Assembly: GCA_963781305.1 (NCBI GenBank)
Contig: CAWAFL010000001.1
Coordinates: 124,001 to 188,000, forward strand
DNA from: DASXMT01 sp963781305
GTDB lineage: Bacteria > Actinomycetota > Acidimicrobiia > Acidimicrobiales > RAAP-2
DNA length: 64,000 bases
Direction: 5' to 3'
Below, piece after piece: positions 29,581 to 42,159 of the stretch. Made by a program: the position numbers and the translations under genes. The notes beneath the pieces were generated by a model. The model saw only the letters and a program-made list of their open reading frames with translations. It was not told the DNA's origin and did not search any database. The first letter of the stretch is position 1, and each line of letters starts with the position of its first letter.

Positions 29581-30880
29581 TCACGCCGGCAAGCGCCGGG
29601 GCCTCGGCCCGCCGGTCGTCCAGTCGAGCAACTCGGCCGTGTGCACGACGGGCAGCGCCGTTCCGGCGGCGATCTGGGTGATGCAGCCGATATTGCCGGC
29701 GGCGATCAGGTCAGGCGCGGTGCTTTCGATATTGGCCACCTTGCGGTCGCGCAGCTGCGTCGCGATCTCCGGCTGCAACAGGTTGTAGGTGCCGGCCGAG
29801 CCGCAGCAGAGGTGCCCCTCCGGCGGGTCGAGCACGATGAAGCCTGCATCGCGCAAAAGCTGCTTCGGCTCGTCTTCGAATCTTCTGCCCATGCTGCAGC
29901 GAGCAGGCGCTGTGATAGGCGACGCGCCGACCCGTCGGGCTGACCGGCGGCTTGCAGGCCAATCTCGGTCATCAATTCCGTGATATCGCGCGCCAGCGCG
30001 GAGACCGCCTGCGGCCGTGCCCGGCGAGTTCCGGATCGTCGCGGAACATGAAGCCGTAATCCTTGACCGTCGTGCCGCAGCCGGAGGCGTTGATGACGAT
30101 CGCGTCCAGCGCCTCCCGTGCGATCTCGCGGGTCCACGCCAGGATGTTGGCGCGGGCATGATCGTGTCCCTCGCTGACCGAGATGATGGGTCAAGCGCGC
30201 CGCAGCAGCCTGCGCCTTCGGACACGACGACCTCGCAGCCGTGGCGGGTCAGCAGGCGGATCGTCGCCTCGTTGATCTCAGGCGCCAGGACCTGCTGGGC
30301 GCAGCCGGTCGAGCAGCGCCACCGCGCCGCGGCCCGTGTCGGGCTCGGGAAGACCTGCGGCCGATCGACGCGGCGAGGGCGCCGGCACATGCGCACGGCG
30401 CCAGAGCCAGCGGTCGCGCCGCAGGCGGCCGCGGCAGCCCATCGGGCGAACGGCTTGGCCAGGCGCGACGCGCTGAGCGCCGCCCGCGAAACAGACCGGG
30501 CCGCGGCAGGACGAAGCCCAGCAGACGGCGGAAGGCGCGATCGAGCCACGGCCGGCGATAGGTCTCTTCGATATGATGCCGGGCATGGTCGACGAGGTGC
30601 ATGTAATGGACGCCCGAGGGGCAGGTCGTCATGCAGGACAGGCAGGAGAGGCAGCGGTCGATATGCTTGACGACCTCCTCCGTCGCCGGCCGGTCGTTCT
30701 CCAGCATGTCCTTGATGAGATAGATGCGCCCGCGCGGGCTATCGAGCTCATCGCCAAGCAGCACATAGGTCGGGCAGGTCGCGGTGCAGAAGCCGCAATG
30801 CACGCACGACGCGGAGGATCTTCTCGGCCTCGCTTGTGTCGGAATCGGCCAGCTGGGCCGCGGTAGAAGTTCGTCTGCAT
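29581..30880 (-). CDS. glcF: Glycolate oxidase iron-sulfur subunit, frameshifted
   Basis: Electron-transfer subunit of membrane-associated glycolate dehydrogenase GlcDEF. Two ferredoxin-type 4Fe-4S motifs, CVHCGFCTATCPTYVL and CLSCLSCMTTCPSGVHYMHL, then two CCG domains seen as SEGAGCCGAL and HLCCGSAGTYNLLQPEIATQ. End: AELLDWTTGGPRPRRLPA. Several frame breaks in the middle. Last gene of the eight-gene glycolate operon, 5 bases after glcE. About 430 residues, close to family size. Confidence 0.87.
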
Positions 30881-30885
30881 GACGA

Positions 30886-32124
30886 TCACTGACCCTCGTA
30901 CATGCGGCCGGGATTGAGGACGCCCCGCGGGTCGAAGCCGCTCTTGACCCGCGCCGTGAGCGCGGCCAGCGCGCCCTCCGGGGCTCGAACACGGCACGTC
31001 GCGCCGCGAACGTCGTCGGGCGCGACGACCAGCGTCGCATGGCCGCCGGCCCGGCCCATCGCGGCGCGGACCCGCGACGCGCCGCCATCCGGCCCCGCCT
31101 CGCCGGCGTCGAGGCTGAACCAGACCAGGCCGCCGCCCCAGTCGTAGAAAGCCTCGGCCGAAGCGAACCGCGCCCGCAAGGCGTTCGTCGACCGCACGGC
31201 GCCGAGGCTCGGCGTCGGGCAAAGGCGCCAGACGCATCGCGCGCCGGCGGCCGAGCAAAGGCCGCGACCTCGGCCGATCTCCGCCCAGAGCCGCTGGGTG
31301 TCCGCCGCGTCCAGGCGCGTCGCCGTGTCCGAGCAGCGACTCGATCGCCTCGGCGCGGAAGGCGACCGAGGGCGCCGGGCCTTCGAGCCGCAGCGCGGTC
31401 ACCGCGCCGAGGCCCTCCGCCACAGCGGCGACGCCGGAGCGGCGCGCGACCGGCGCCGGCAGGTGCGCCGCCGCCGACACTTCATAGGGCGTGTTGAGCG
31501 CCTTCGCCAGTCGTCGGGAATGGCGATTTCGTCCGCCATCGCCTGAAGCAGGATGGTGCAGGCCGTCTCCGGCTTCGGCATGACCTTCAGCGTCGACTTC
31601 GGTCAGCACCGCCAGCGTGCCGTAGGCGCCGGCCATGCAGCTTGCACATGTCGTAGCCGGTGACGTTCTTCACCACCTTGCCGCCGGCCTTCCAGACGTC
31701 GCCCCGGCCGTTGACGCCGAGAAGCCGAGGAAATAGTCGCGCGCCGCGCCGGCGCGCACCCGCCGCGGTCCGGCGAGATTGCAGGCGATGAACGCCGCCG
31801 AGCGTCGGCTCGCCGCTCGCCGCCGAGCAGGCCGCGCCAGTCCGGCGGCTCGAAGGCCAGCATCTGGCGCTTGGCCTGCAAGCTCAGCCTCGATCTCGGC
31901 CATCGGCGTGCGCGGCGCCGGCGGTCAGCACCAGTTCGGCCGGCTCGTAGTCGACGATGCCGGCAGAGCCGCGACACGTCGAGCGTATGGTCGGCGTCGC
32001 GGCGGCGGCCCAGCGCCGCGCTTGCTGCCGCCGGCGACGATTTCCAGCGGCTGCGCTCTCGGCCGCCGCCCAGGCGACGACTTCGGCGACTTCAGCGGCG
32101 TTCGACGGGCTGAAGAGCGGTCAT
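30886..32124 (-). CDS. glcE: Glycolate oxidase FAD-binding subunit, frameshifted
   Basis: FAD-binding (PCMH-type) accessory subunit. After a frame change directly behind the ATG it reads LFSPSNAAEVAEVVAWAAAE, PLEIVAGGSKRG, HTLDVSRLCGIVDYEPAELV, LAFEPPDWRGLLG, IACNLAGPRRVRAGAARDYF, GKVVKNVTGYDMCKL, MAGAYGTLAVLTEV, NTPYEVSAAAHLPAP, and the end KSGFDPRGVLNPGRMYEGQ typical of GlcE. Heavily affected by indels (six or more). Sits between glcD and glcF with 5-12 base gaps. Confidence 0.85.
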
Positions 32125-32136
32125 CGAAACTCCTCG

Positions 32137-33631
32137 TCAGAAGCGCGGCAGATCGGGAAAGCGCAGCTGCCCGGCATGGACATGCATGCGGCCCAGCTCG
32201 GCGCAGCGGCAGAGCTGCGGGAACACCTTGCCGGGATTGAGCAGGCTCTTCGCGTCGAAGGCGCATTTGAGGCGCTGCTGCTGGTCGAGGTCGATCTCGT
32301 TGAACATCGTGTCCATCAGGTCGCGCTTCTCGACGCCGACGCCGTGCTCGCCGGTCAGCACGCCGCCGACCTCGACGCACAGGCGCAGGATGTCGGCGCC
32401 GAACGCCTCGGCGCGCTCCAGCTCGCCCGGCTTGTTGGCGTCGTAGAGGATCAGCGGATGCAGATTGCCGTCGCCGGCATGAAACACATTGGCGCACGCG
32501 CAGGCCGTAGCTGCGCCGCCATCTGCTTCATGCGCTGCAGCACCTCGCGGCAGCCGCTGGCGCGGGATGGTGCCGTCCATGCAGTAATAGTCGGGCGAGA
32601 TGCGGCCGACCGCCGGGAAACGCCGCCTTGCGCCCGGCCCAGAACAGCAGCCGCTCCGCCTCGCGACTGGCTGGTGCGGCAGGTCGTGGCGCCGTGCTCG
32701 CGCGGCGATCGCCTCGACCGCGGCGATCAGATGATCGACCTCGGCCTCGCAGCCGTCGAGCTCGACGATCAGCAGCGCCTCGGCGTCGAGCGGATAGCCG
32801 GCGTGGACGAAAGCCTCGGCCGCTTCGATGGCGAGGCCGGTCCATGATCTCCATGCCGCCGGGAATGATGCCGGCGCCGATGATGGCGGCGACGCAGTCG
32901 CCGGCGCCCTCGACGCTGGGAAAGCCGATCAGCAGCGCGCGCGCGCCGGGCGGCTTCGGCAGGATGCGCACCGTCACCTCGGTGACGACGCCGAGCATGC
33001 CCTTCGGAGCCGACGATGACGCCGAGCAGATCGTAGCCCGCCGGCGTCGAAATGCTTGCCGCCGAGGCGCACGATCTCGCCGTCCATCGGTCACGAACTC
33101 GACGCCGAGCACGTTGTTGGTGGTGAGGCCGTATTTCAGGCAATGCACGCCGCCGGAATTCTCCGCCACATTGCCGCCGATGGTGCAGGCGATCTGGCTC
33201 GACGGATCGGGCGCGTAGTAGAAGCCCGTGCGGCCTGCACCGCCTGGGTGATGCCGAGATTGGTGACGCCCGGCTGCACGACGACGCAGCGATTGGCGAA
33301 GTCGATCTCGAGGATGCGCTTGAACTTGCCCATGCCCGAGCAGCACGCCGTCCGCCAGCGGCAGCGCGCCGCCCGAAAGCGAGGTGCCGGCGCCGCGCGG
33401 CACCACCTTCACGTCGTTGGCCGAGCAGTAGCGCAGCACGTCGGCGACCTGCGCCGTCGTCTCCGGCAGCACGACGACCAGCGGCAGCTGGCGATAGGCG
33501 GTCAGCCCGTCGCATTCGTAGGCGCGGCGCTCGTGCTCGGCGTCGATCACGCCCTCGCCGGGCACGATCCGGCGCAGCGCCGCGACGATCTCGGCGCGGC
33601 GGGCGAGAACCGCCTGGTCTGCTGGCGGCAT
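32137..33631 (-). CDS. glcD: Glycolate oxidase catalytic subunit, frameshifted
   Basis: FAD-linked subunit that oxidises glycolate (also D-lactate) to glyoxylate. MPPADQAVLARRAEIVAALR, ECDGLTAYRQLPLVVVLPET, VPRGAGTSLSGGALPLADGV (FAD pyrophosphate loop), SQIACTIGGNVAENSGGVHC, GVVTEVTVRILPKPPGARAL, then the C-terminal CANVFHAGDGNLHPLILYDA and GVLTGEHGVGVEKRDLMDTM with conserved His residues, LNPGKVFPQLCRCAELG at the end. About 498 codons, the GlcD norm. Starts 5 bases after the permease stop. Confidence 0.9.
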
Positions 33632-33636
33632 CGTGA

Positions 33637-35273
33637 TCAATGCGTCCCTCCCACCGTCGGGATGATCCAGGGAATGACGAACTGTTGGAACGCAATGAGG
33701 AGGCTGAGCAGCACGGTCATAACAATGCTGTGAATGAAGGTGCGCGCGAACACCACGCCTTCCTTGCCCTTGAGGTTGGTCACCGAAACGCCGGTGGCGA
33801 TGTTCTGCGGCGAGATCATCTTGCCCATCACGCCGCCGGACGAGTTGGTGGCGGCGAACAGGACTGGATTGAGATTGAGCTGGCGCGCGGCGACGACCTG
33901 CAGATTGCCGAACAGCGCGTTGCCCGAGGTATCGCTGCCGGACAGGAACACCGCGACCCATCCGAGGAACGGCGACAGCAGGACGAAGAGATACCCCGTG
34001 GAGGCGACCGCCGTGACCAAGCGTGTAGGCGAGCCCGGAATAATTCATCAGATAGGCGAGCGCCGACGATGAGCATCACCGTGATGATCGCGAGCCAGAC
34101 CTGCGCTGAAGGTCTTGCCGACGCATGCGAAGAACGCCGAGCGGCGAAAGCCGGACGAGCAGCGCGGTGATGATCGCCGCCACCAGGATCGCGGTGCCCG
34201 TGCCCAGCGGCTGGAACGCCCAGACGGCGGCATAGGGCTTGTCGTTGTACAAGCGTGATCGAGATCGCATTGTGCAGCCCGGGCCACGGCATATTCTGCT
34301 GGCCGATCGCCGCCCAGACCTTGAAGAGCGTCCAGACGATCACGACCGCCGACACGATGAGCCACGGCAGCCAGCCTTGCCAGGGCGCGACGGTGCGATG
34401 CCGCGCTTCGCTGATCGAGCGCCGCGTCCTTGATCGGCGAATTCCGGCATCGGGCGCCGGCCGCCAGACCTGCAGGAACAGCAGCGTGACGATCAGCGAG
34501 CCGAGCGAGGCCAGCACGTCGGTCAGCGCGTAGTCGATGATAGTTGGACGTGATGAATTGCGACAGCCGCGAAGCTGCCGCCCGCGACGAGCAGGACCGG
34601 CCACAGCGCGCGGACCGAGCGCAAGCCGCCGTAGATCGCCATGACATAGAACGGCAGGATCAGCGCCATGAACGGCAACTGACGGCCGACCATCGCGCCG
34701 AGCGCGGCGGCCGGCAGGCCGGTGACGGCGCCGAGCACCGTGACCGGCACGCCGAGCGCGCCGAAGGCGACCGGCGCGGTGTTGAAGATCAGCACGAAGA
34801 CCAGCGCCTCGAGCGCCGGGAAGCCCACGAGGATCAGCAGCGAACTGGTGATCGCGACCGGCGTGCCGAACCCGGCGATGCCTTCCAGCAGCGCGCCGAA
34901 GCAGAAGCCGATGACGACCAGCACAACGCGCCGGTCGTTGGGCAGATGGTCGATCACCCAGTGCGCGGAAGGCGTCGAACCGGCCGGACCGCACCGCGAT
35001 GTTGTAGAGCAGCAGCGCATTGACCACGATCCACATCACCGGCCAGAGCGCGAAGACGGCGCCGGCCGCGACCGAGTCGAGCGCGAGCCCGACCGGCATC
35101 TGCCAGACTGCGACGGCGACGATCAGGCCGGTGACGAGGCCGGCCAGCGCCGCCTGCCACGCCGGCCGCCGCAACACGCCGAGAAGGACCAGCACCGCGA
35201 CGATCGGCAGGATCGCGACGAGAAACGAAAGCCCCAGGCTGCCGCCTACGGGCGTCAACAGTTGTTTGAACAT
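33637..35273 (-). CDS. lctP: L-lactate/glycolate permease (LctP family), frameshifted
   Basis: Proton-coupled uptake of lactate and glycolate (LctP/GlcA, TC 2.A.14). MFKQLLTPVGGSLGLSFLVA, AILPIVAVLVLLGVLRRPAW, ALWPVMWIVVNALLLYNIAV, FCFGALLEGIAGFGTPVAIT (family signature), PVAFGALGVPVTVLGAVTGL, SPFLGWVAVFLSGSDTSGNA, LQVVAARQLNLNPVLFAATN, GVMGKMISPQNIATGVSVT, ending LIAFQQFVIPWIIPTVGG. Twelve or more membrane helices. Position inside a glycolate operon argues for glycolate as a main substrate; lactate cannot be excluded. Confidence 0.9.
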
Positions 35274-35381
35274 ATGCGCTCTCCCTGGTATTTCCTATTT
35301 TTCTTTTGATCGAGTTTCCTCGGATGAAATTCTTGCGCCTACGGCCGTCAGTTTGACCTCCTTGCCTGTCGGCTAATTCCC

Positions 35382-36666
35382 TTATGCGCTGACCAGAATC
35401 GCCCGGAAATCATTGACATTGGTCAGCGTCGGGCCGGTGACCACCTGATCGCCGAGCGCCTCGAAGAACCCATGCCCGTCATTGTCGGCGAGGCGCGCCT
35501 TCGCGCTGAGGCCGAGCGCCGCGGCGCGCGCGAGCGTATCGGGCGCGACGATCGCGCCGGCGATGTCCTCGCCGCCGTCGACGCCGTCGGTGTCGCCGGC
35601 GAGCGCGTAGACGTCGGGCAATCCGTCCAGCGCGATCGCCAGAGCCAGCAGAAACTCGACATTGCGCCCGCCGCGCCCCTGGCCGCGCACCGTCACCGTC
35701 GTTTCGCCGCCGGAGATCAGCACGCAGGGCGGCGGCGCGGGCTGATGGCGCCGCGCGACCTGACGGGCGATGCCCGCCATGACCCGAGCCGACCTCGCGC
35801 GCCTCGCCTTCGATCGCATCGCCGAGGATCAGCGGCGTCGACGCCCGCCTCGCGCGCGACGGCCGCGGCCGCCTCGAGCGACGCCTGCGGCGTCGGCGAT
35901 GATGCGGTTGACCGACGCGCGCGAAGGCGCGGATCGCCGGGTTTCGGCGTCTCGGCGTCGGGATCGGCGAGCCGGGCCTCGCACGGCGGCGGCGACCTCG
36001 ATGCCGTAGCGCTTCGAGCACCGCCCGCGCGTCGGCGAGCGTGGTGGCGTCGGGCACGGTCGGGCCCGAGGCGATCACCGAGGGATCGTCGCCCGGCACA
36101 TCGGAAATGATCAGCGATGACGACTCGGCGCCGGCGCGGCGGCGACGGCGAGACGGCCGCCCTTGATCGCCGAGAGGTGCTTGCGCACGCAGTTCATCTC
36201 GCCGATATGCGCGCCGCTGCTCAGCAGCGCGCGATTGATCGCCTGCTTGTCGGCGAGGTCGATGTCGCCGGAGCGGGCAAGCGACAGCAGCGCCGAGCCG
36301 CCGCCCGAGATCAGGCACAGCACCAGATCGTCCGGGCCGAGGCCGCGCACGCAGATCGAGGATGCGCGCGCGCCGCGGCCTGGCCCGGCCGCGTCGGGCA
36401 CGGGATGGCTGGCCTCGACGACCTCGATGCGGGCGAGCGGCCGACGCCGTGGCCGTAGCGGGTGACGACGAGACCGCCGAGCGGCCGGTCCGGCGGCCAA
36501 TGCGCCTCGACCGCGCGCGCCATCGCCGCCGCGGCCTTGCCGGCGCCGACGACGATCGTGCGGCCGCGCCGGCGGCGGCGGCAGATTGGCGGGCACGCAC
36601 AGCGTCCGGCGCGGCGGCGGCGACCGCCGCATCGAACATCCGCCGCAGCAGCGCGCGCTCATCCAT
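35382..36666 (-). CDS. gckA: Glycerate 2-kinase (MOFRL type), frameshifted
   Basis: Phosphorylates D-glycerate to 2-phosphoglycerate, the exit of the glyoxylate carboligase route into glycolysis. N-terminus MDERALLRRMFDAAVAAAAP; LVLCLISGGGSALLSLARSG; GAHIGEMNCVRKHLSAIKGG; LIISDVPGDDPSVIASGPTV; C-terminal MOFRL domain PCVLISGGETTVTVRGQGRG, GRNVEFLLALAIALDG, YALAGDTDGVDGGEDIAGAI. About 428 codons. Class II kinase, not the GlxK/GarK type. The start lies 12 bases after the glxR stop. Confidence 0.87.
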
Positions 36667-36678
36667 AGCGTCGTTTCC

Positions 36679-37629
36679 CTACCTTCGCAAGTCGTCAGGC
36701 GGCAGCATCCAGGCCGCGTCCCCTTCATTCGCGGCGTCGCCTGACCGATCTCGTGGCTGGCCAGGAGCTCCAGCACGCGCACCATGCCGAATGATCCCAG
36801 GCCGCGCCGCCATGCGGCGACGCAGGCGTTGAACAGCTGCTGCGCGGTCGCGGTGTTGGGCAGGCGACGCCGAGCGCTGCGCGCGCCCTGCAGCGCGAGG
36901 TTCAGATCCTTCTGGTGCAGTTCGATGCGGAAGCCCGGATCGAAATTGCGCTTGACCATGCGCTCGCCATGCACTTCGAGGATGCGCGAGGAGGCGAAGC
37001 CGCCCATCAGCGCCTGGCGCACCCGCGCCGGATCGGCGCCCGCCTTGGAGGCGAACAGCAGCGCTTCGCCGACCGCCTCGATGTTCAGCGCGACGATGAT
37101 CTGGTTGGCGACCTTGGTGGTCTGCCCGTCGCCGTTGCCGCCGACGAGCGTGATGTTCTTGCCCATCAGCTCGAAGAGCGGCTTCACCTTGTCGAACGCC
37201 TGCTTCCGGGCCGCCGACCATGATCGTCAGGCGTCGCCGCCTTGGCGCCGACTTCGCCGCCGGAGACCGGCGCGTCGAGATAGTCGCAGCCGAGCGCGTT
37301 GATCCTCTTGGCGAATCCTTGGTCGCGATCGGCGAGATGCGAGCTCATGTCGACGACGATCTTGCCCTGGCGAAAGGCCCTCGGCGACGCCGTCGGCGCC
37401 GAACAGGACGTCTTCCACATTCGGGCGTGTCGGGCACCATCGATGATGACGATGTCGGCGCTTCGCGCGACGTCGCGGGCGCTCGCGCAGGCGACGGCGC
37501 CCCTTGTCCAGCAGCTCCTTCGGCGGCGTGCCGCGTGACCATGAACGAACAGCTTGTGCCCGCCGGCGATGAGATGGCCCGCCATGGGGCGCCCATGATG
37601 CCCAGGCCGATGAAACCGATGTTGCTCAT
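36679..37629 (-). CDS. glxR: 2-Hydroxy-3-oxopropionate (tartronate semialdehyde) reductase, frameshifted
   Basis: NAD(P)H-dependent reductase of tartronate semialdehyde to D-glycerate. N-terminal Rossmann motif MSNIGFIGLGIMGAP, MAGHLIAGGHKLFVHGH, LGCDYLDAPVSGGEVGA (substrate loop), and NITLVGGNGDGQTTKVANQI carrying the catalytic Lys, then RILEVHGERMVKRNFDPGFR and LHQKDLNLAL. About 315 codons; family is 290-300. Beta-hydroxyacid dehydrogenases vary in substrate, but the position between hyi and gckA and next to gcl supports this activity. Ends AWMLPPDDLRR then TAG. Confidence 0.87.
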
Positions 37630-37646
37630 GTGTCTTGCTCCAGATG

Positions 37647-38483
37647 TCAGGAAGAGTGGGATTCGGCAGCCTGCCAGACCTGCGGCTTCGGCCGATAGGG
37701 CGTCGAACCAGCCGAGGCCTGCGTCGGTCGTCGTCGCGCGGCTTGTATTCGCAGCCGATCCAGCCGGCGTAGCCGAGCTCGTCGATGCGGCGGAACAGGA
37801 ACGGGATAGTTGATTTCGCCGGTGCCCGGCTCGTTGCGGCCGGGATTGTCGGCGAGCTGGATATGGGCGATGCGCGGCAGATTCGGTCTCGATCGTCGCG
37901 GCGAGATCGCCCTCCATGAGCTGCATGTGATAGATGTCGTATTGCAGCAACAGGTTGTCCGAGCCGACTCGCTGCGATGACGTCCAGCGCCTGGCCGCGT
38001 GCGGTTCAGCGAAGAAGCCGGGAATGTCGCGGCGTGTTGCACGGCTCGAGCAGCAGCTTGATGCCGGCCGTCTTCAGTTCGCCCGCGGCGAAGCCGCAGA
38101 TTGTCGACGAGGGTCGCGCGCGCCGCGTCGGCGGTCGACGCCGTTCGGCGGGATGCCGGCGAGGCAGTTGACCTGCGGCACACTCGAGCGCCTTGGCGTA
38201 GTCGATCGCCCGGTCGACGCCGTCGCGAAACTCCGCCGACGCGATCGGGCATGGCAGGCGATGCCGCGCTCGCCCGCCGCCCAGTCGCCGGCGGGCAGAT
38301 TGTGCAGCACGAGCGTCAGCCCGTTGTGCTGCGAGCACGCTCGGCGAGCTCGCCGCTTGTCGAACTCGATACGGGAACAGGAACTCGACGGCGTCGAAGC
38401 CCGCGTCCGCGGCCGCGGCGAAGCGGCTCGAGGAACGGCAGTTCGGTGAACAGCATGGTCAGGTTGGCGGCAAATTTCGGCAT
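37647..38483 (-). CDS. hyi: Hydroxypyruvate isomerase, frameshifted
   Basis: TIM-barrel isomerase interconverting hydroxypyruvate and tartronate semialdehyde. MPKFAANLTMLFTELPFLE at the start is the family signature. Later blocks: LTLVLHNLPAGDWAAGERGI, CLAGIPPNGVDRR-type loop after repair, MLQYDIYHMQLMEGDLAATI, RIAHIQLADNPGRNEPGTGE, INYPFLFRRIDELGYAGWIG-like region (readable over two frames) and GLGWFDAL. GGAGG precedes the ATG. 837 bp for about 260 residues plus insertions. Third position from the operon end that begins with gcl. Confidence 0.87.
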
Positions 38484-38537
38484 GGTCCTCCTTCTCGCTG
38501 GCCGGGCGACCGGCCGTGAACTCAAAATCGGCTATGT

Positions 38538-40385
<1,848 letters not shown>

Positions 40386-40405
40386 CCCTGAATCTCCCGT
40401 ATTTC

Positions 40406-40423
40406 GCTTTCCGTCGTGGAAGC
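40406..40423. promoter_or_regulatory. Candidate IclR-type operator near gcl start
   Basis: GCTTTCC-GTCG-TGGAAGC is nearly palindromic, 20 bases upstream of the gcl ATG. IclR/AllR-type operators carry TTTCCA/TGGAA half-sites, so this fits, but binding is inferred only. Confidence 0.4.
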
Positions 40424-40456
40424 CAGCATGACAGAATTCGCGAGGCTTGTGAGGCT

Positions 40457-40483
40457 ATTTCCACAATGCTGAAAGCAACCGCG
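40457..40483. promoter_or_regulatory. Candidate regulator site, copy 1 of a direct repeat
   Basis: ATTTCC-ACAATGCT-GAAAGCAACCG. It repeats at 40549 as ATTTCC-CGTATCAT-GGAAGCAACCG in the same orientation. The TTTCC...GGAA half-sites resemble IclR-family operators. Both copies lie in the gcl/IclR divergent intergenic region. Confidence 0.45.
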
Positions 40484-40548
40484 AAAAGGCCATTGATCAG
40501 AACGTATTGCTCGGCGCCGATGCGCCTGAAGGGCGGCAAATGAGGACA

Positions 40549-40575
40549 ATTTCCCGTATCATGGAAGCAACCGTG
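40549..40575. promoter_or_regulatory. Candidate regulator site, copy 2 of a direct repeat
   Basis: Second copy, with the better TTTCC...GGAA dyad, 73 bases upstream of the regulator ATG. The shared GCAACCG tail in both copies argues against chance. Confidence 0.45.
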
Positions 40576-40647
40576 CAATAGGCGGCGTTTGCTCATAATC
40601 TCGGGCTTCCGGAGCCGTATCAGGCTTCAGAAGCCGTGGGGTGGTCG

Positions 40648-41473
40648 ATGGAGCGACAGACGCCGAAGAAAACGCAGGACAGCAGGGGCGCGCGCCGGCG
40701 GCGACCAGGTGCAGTCGCTCGTTCGCGCGCTGGCGCTTCTCAACCGGATCGCGGAATCGTCCGACGACGGGGCGACCTTGACCGATCTTGCCCAGCAGGT
40801 CGGGCTGCCCTCCTCGACAGCGCATCGGCTGCTGACAACGCTCGAGCAGGAGCGCTACGTCCGGTTCAATCACGAGGGACGGCTACTGGTCGGTCGGCGT
40901 CCAGGCCTTCGTCGTCGGCTGCACGTTCACCAAGACCCGCAGCCTCGCCGGCATCGCCAGGCCGCATATGCGCCATCTGATGGAAGACGGGGGAGAGACG
41001 GTCAATCTTGCGGTCGAGGACGAAGGCGAAGCGGTCTATCTGTGCACAGGTGGAATGCCGGCAGATGATGCGCGCCTTTGCCCGGCCTGGATCGCGCGTG
41101 CCGCTGCATTGCTCGGCGGTCGGCAAAGCGATGCTTTCGGCGGCTTCCGACAAGAGATCTGGCCAAGATCCTGCACCAGCGCGGGATGCCGCGGCTGACG
41201 GTCAAGACGATCACCTCGCCATCGGCATTGCGCGCAGACCTCGAGCGGGTGCGCGCCTGCGGCTATGCCGTCGACGACGAAGAGCACGCCATCGGGCTGC
41301 GCTGCCTCGCGGCGCCGATTTTCGACGAAACCGGCGATGTCGTCGCGGCTGTCTCGGCCTCGGGCCCGATGGCGCGCATCAGCGATGACCGGATGGCGCA
41401 ACTCGGCGCGCTGGTCCTCGAAGCTTCGCGCGCCATCTCCCGCGACATGGGCGCCAACCCGGCTAAGCCGTGA
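40648..41473 (+). CDS. IclR family transcriptional regulator, frameshifted
   Basis: N-terminal winged HTH: VQSLVRALALLNRIAESSDD, GATLTDLAQQVGLPSSTAHR, LLTTLEQERYVRF. Then the effector-binding domain across frames: YWSVGVQAFVVGCTF, MRHLMEDGGETVNLAVEDEG, RVPLHCSAVGKAMLSAAS, LAKILHQRGMPRLTVKTITS, CGYAVDDEEHAIGLRCLAAP, IFDETGDVVAAVSASGPMAR, and a C-terminal helix to MGANPAKP. About 270 residues. Divergent from gcl across 262 bases, as for AllR/GclR-type regulators that sense glyoxylate; that ligand is inference. Three or four single-base errors. Confidence 0.86.
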
Positions 41474-42159
41474 GGTTCGGTCTGAGCATAATTGAAAAGG
41501 CGAAACGGCTCGCAATGAAGCCAAACGAGCGCAACGGCTTGCGGTCCGCGTGTCGACTGAATGGTGGATAAAATAATCAACGCGCCAAAGCCAAGGCTGG
41601 TGTACCCGTCGGCCGGCGGGACGACGACGGATATCTCACGCTCTCACTCCGGCCCTCGTGCGCAGTGCCGGTTCCGAGGGGCAGGATTTGCTCGCGGCGC
41701 GGACTGGCTCCATGTCGGCGTTTTGACGTGGCTTCATACCCGCGTATTCGCAAAGCGAGGTCGTTCGTCACCGGCCGGCCGCCGGACTGCGGGGTCAAGC
41801 CATCGCCACCGCGCCATGACCAGCTCGCGTTCACGCCATGATGAGTTCGAGTTCGCGTTCGCCATCTGCTATTCTGCGAACGATCGGCGCAAAATGGTCC
41901 GGGAAGGTCAAAGGAACGAGCGGCGGATTGCCGGCGCGGTCATGTCTCGCCGCGAAGTCAATCGCGGATGGCCGCCTGGCCTTTGGTCAAAGAATAGAGA
42001 TTGCGGATGTCGGCGCTTGTATAGCGCGATTGAGCCAGGCGGCATCACGGCTTACGGTCGACACAGGCTTTGATTGATTCCGGTGCACGGCAGCTACGGC
42101 GCGAACTGAGGCGTCCCGCGCGAGAGGCAGGCAGTTCGCCGGCAAAGAGGAGAAGGCTA
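41474..42159. other. Intergenic region between IclR gene and the lectin/FG-GAP gene
   Basis: About 690 bases. Frames of 70-170 codons are open on both strands but none resembles a protein family or has family-like composition. No palindrome, tRNA or riboswitch is visible. The last 60 bases should include the promoter of the secreted protein gene. Confidence 0.45.
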
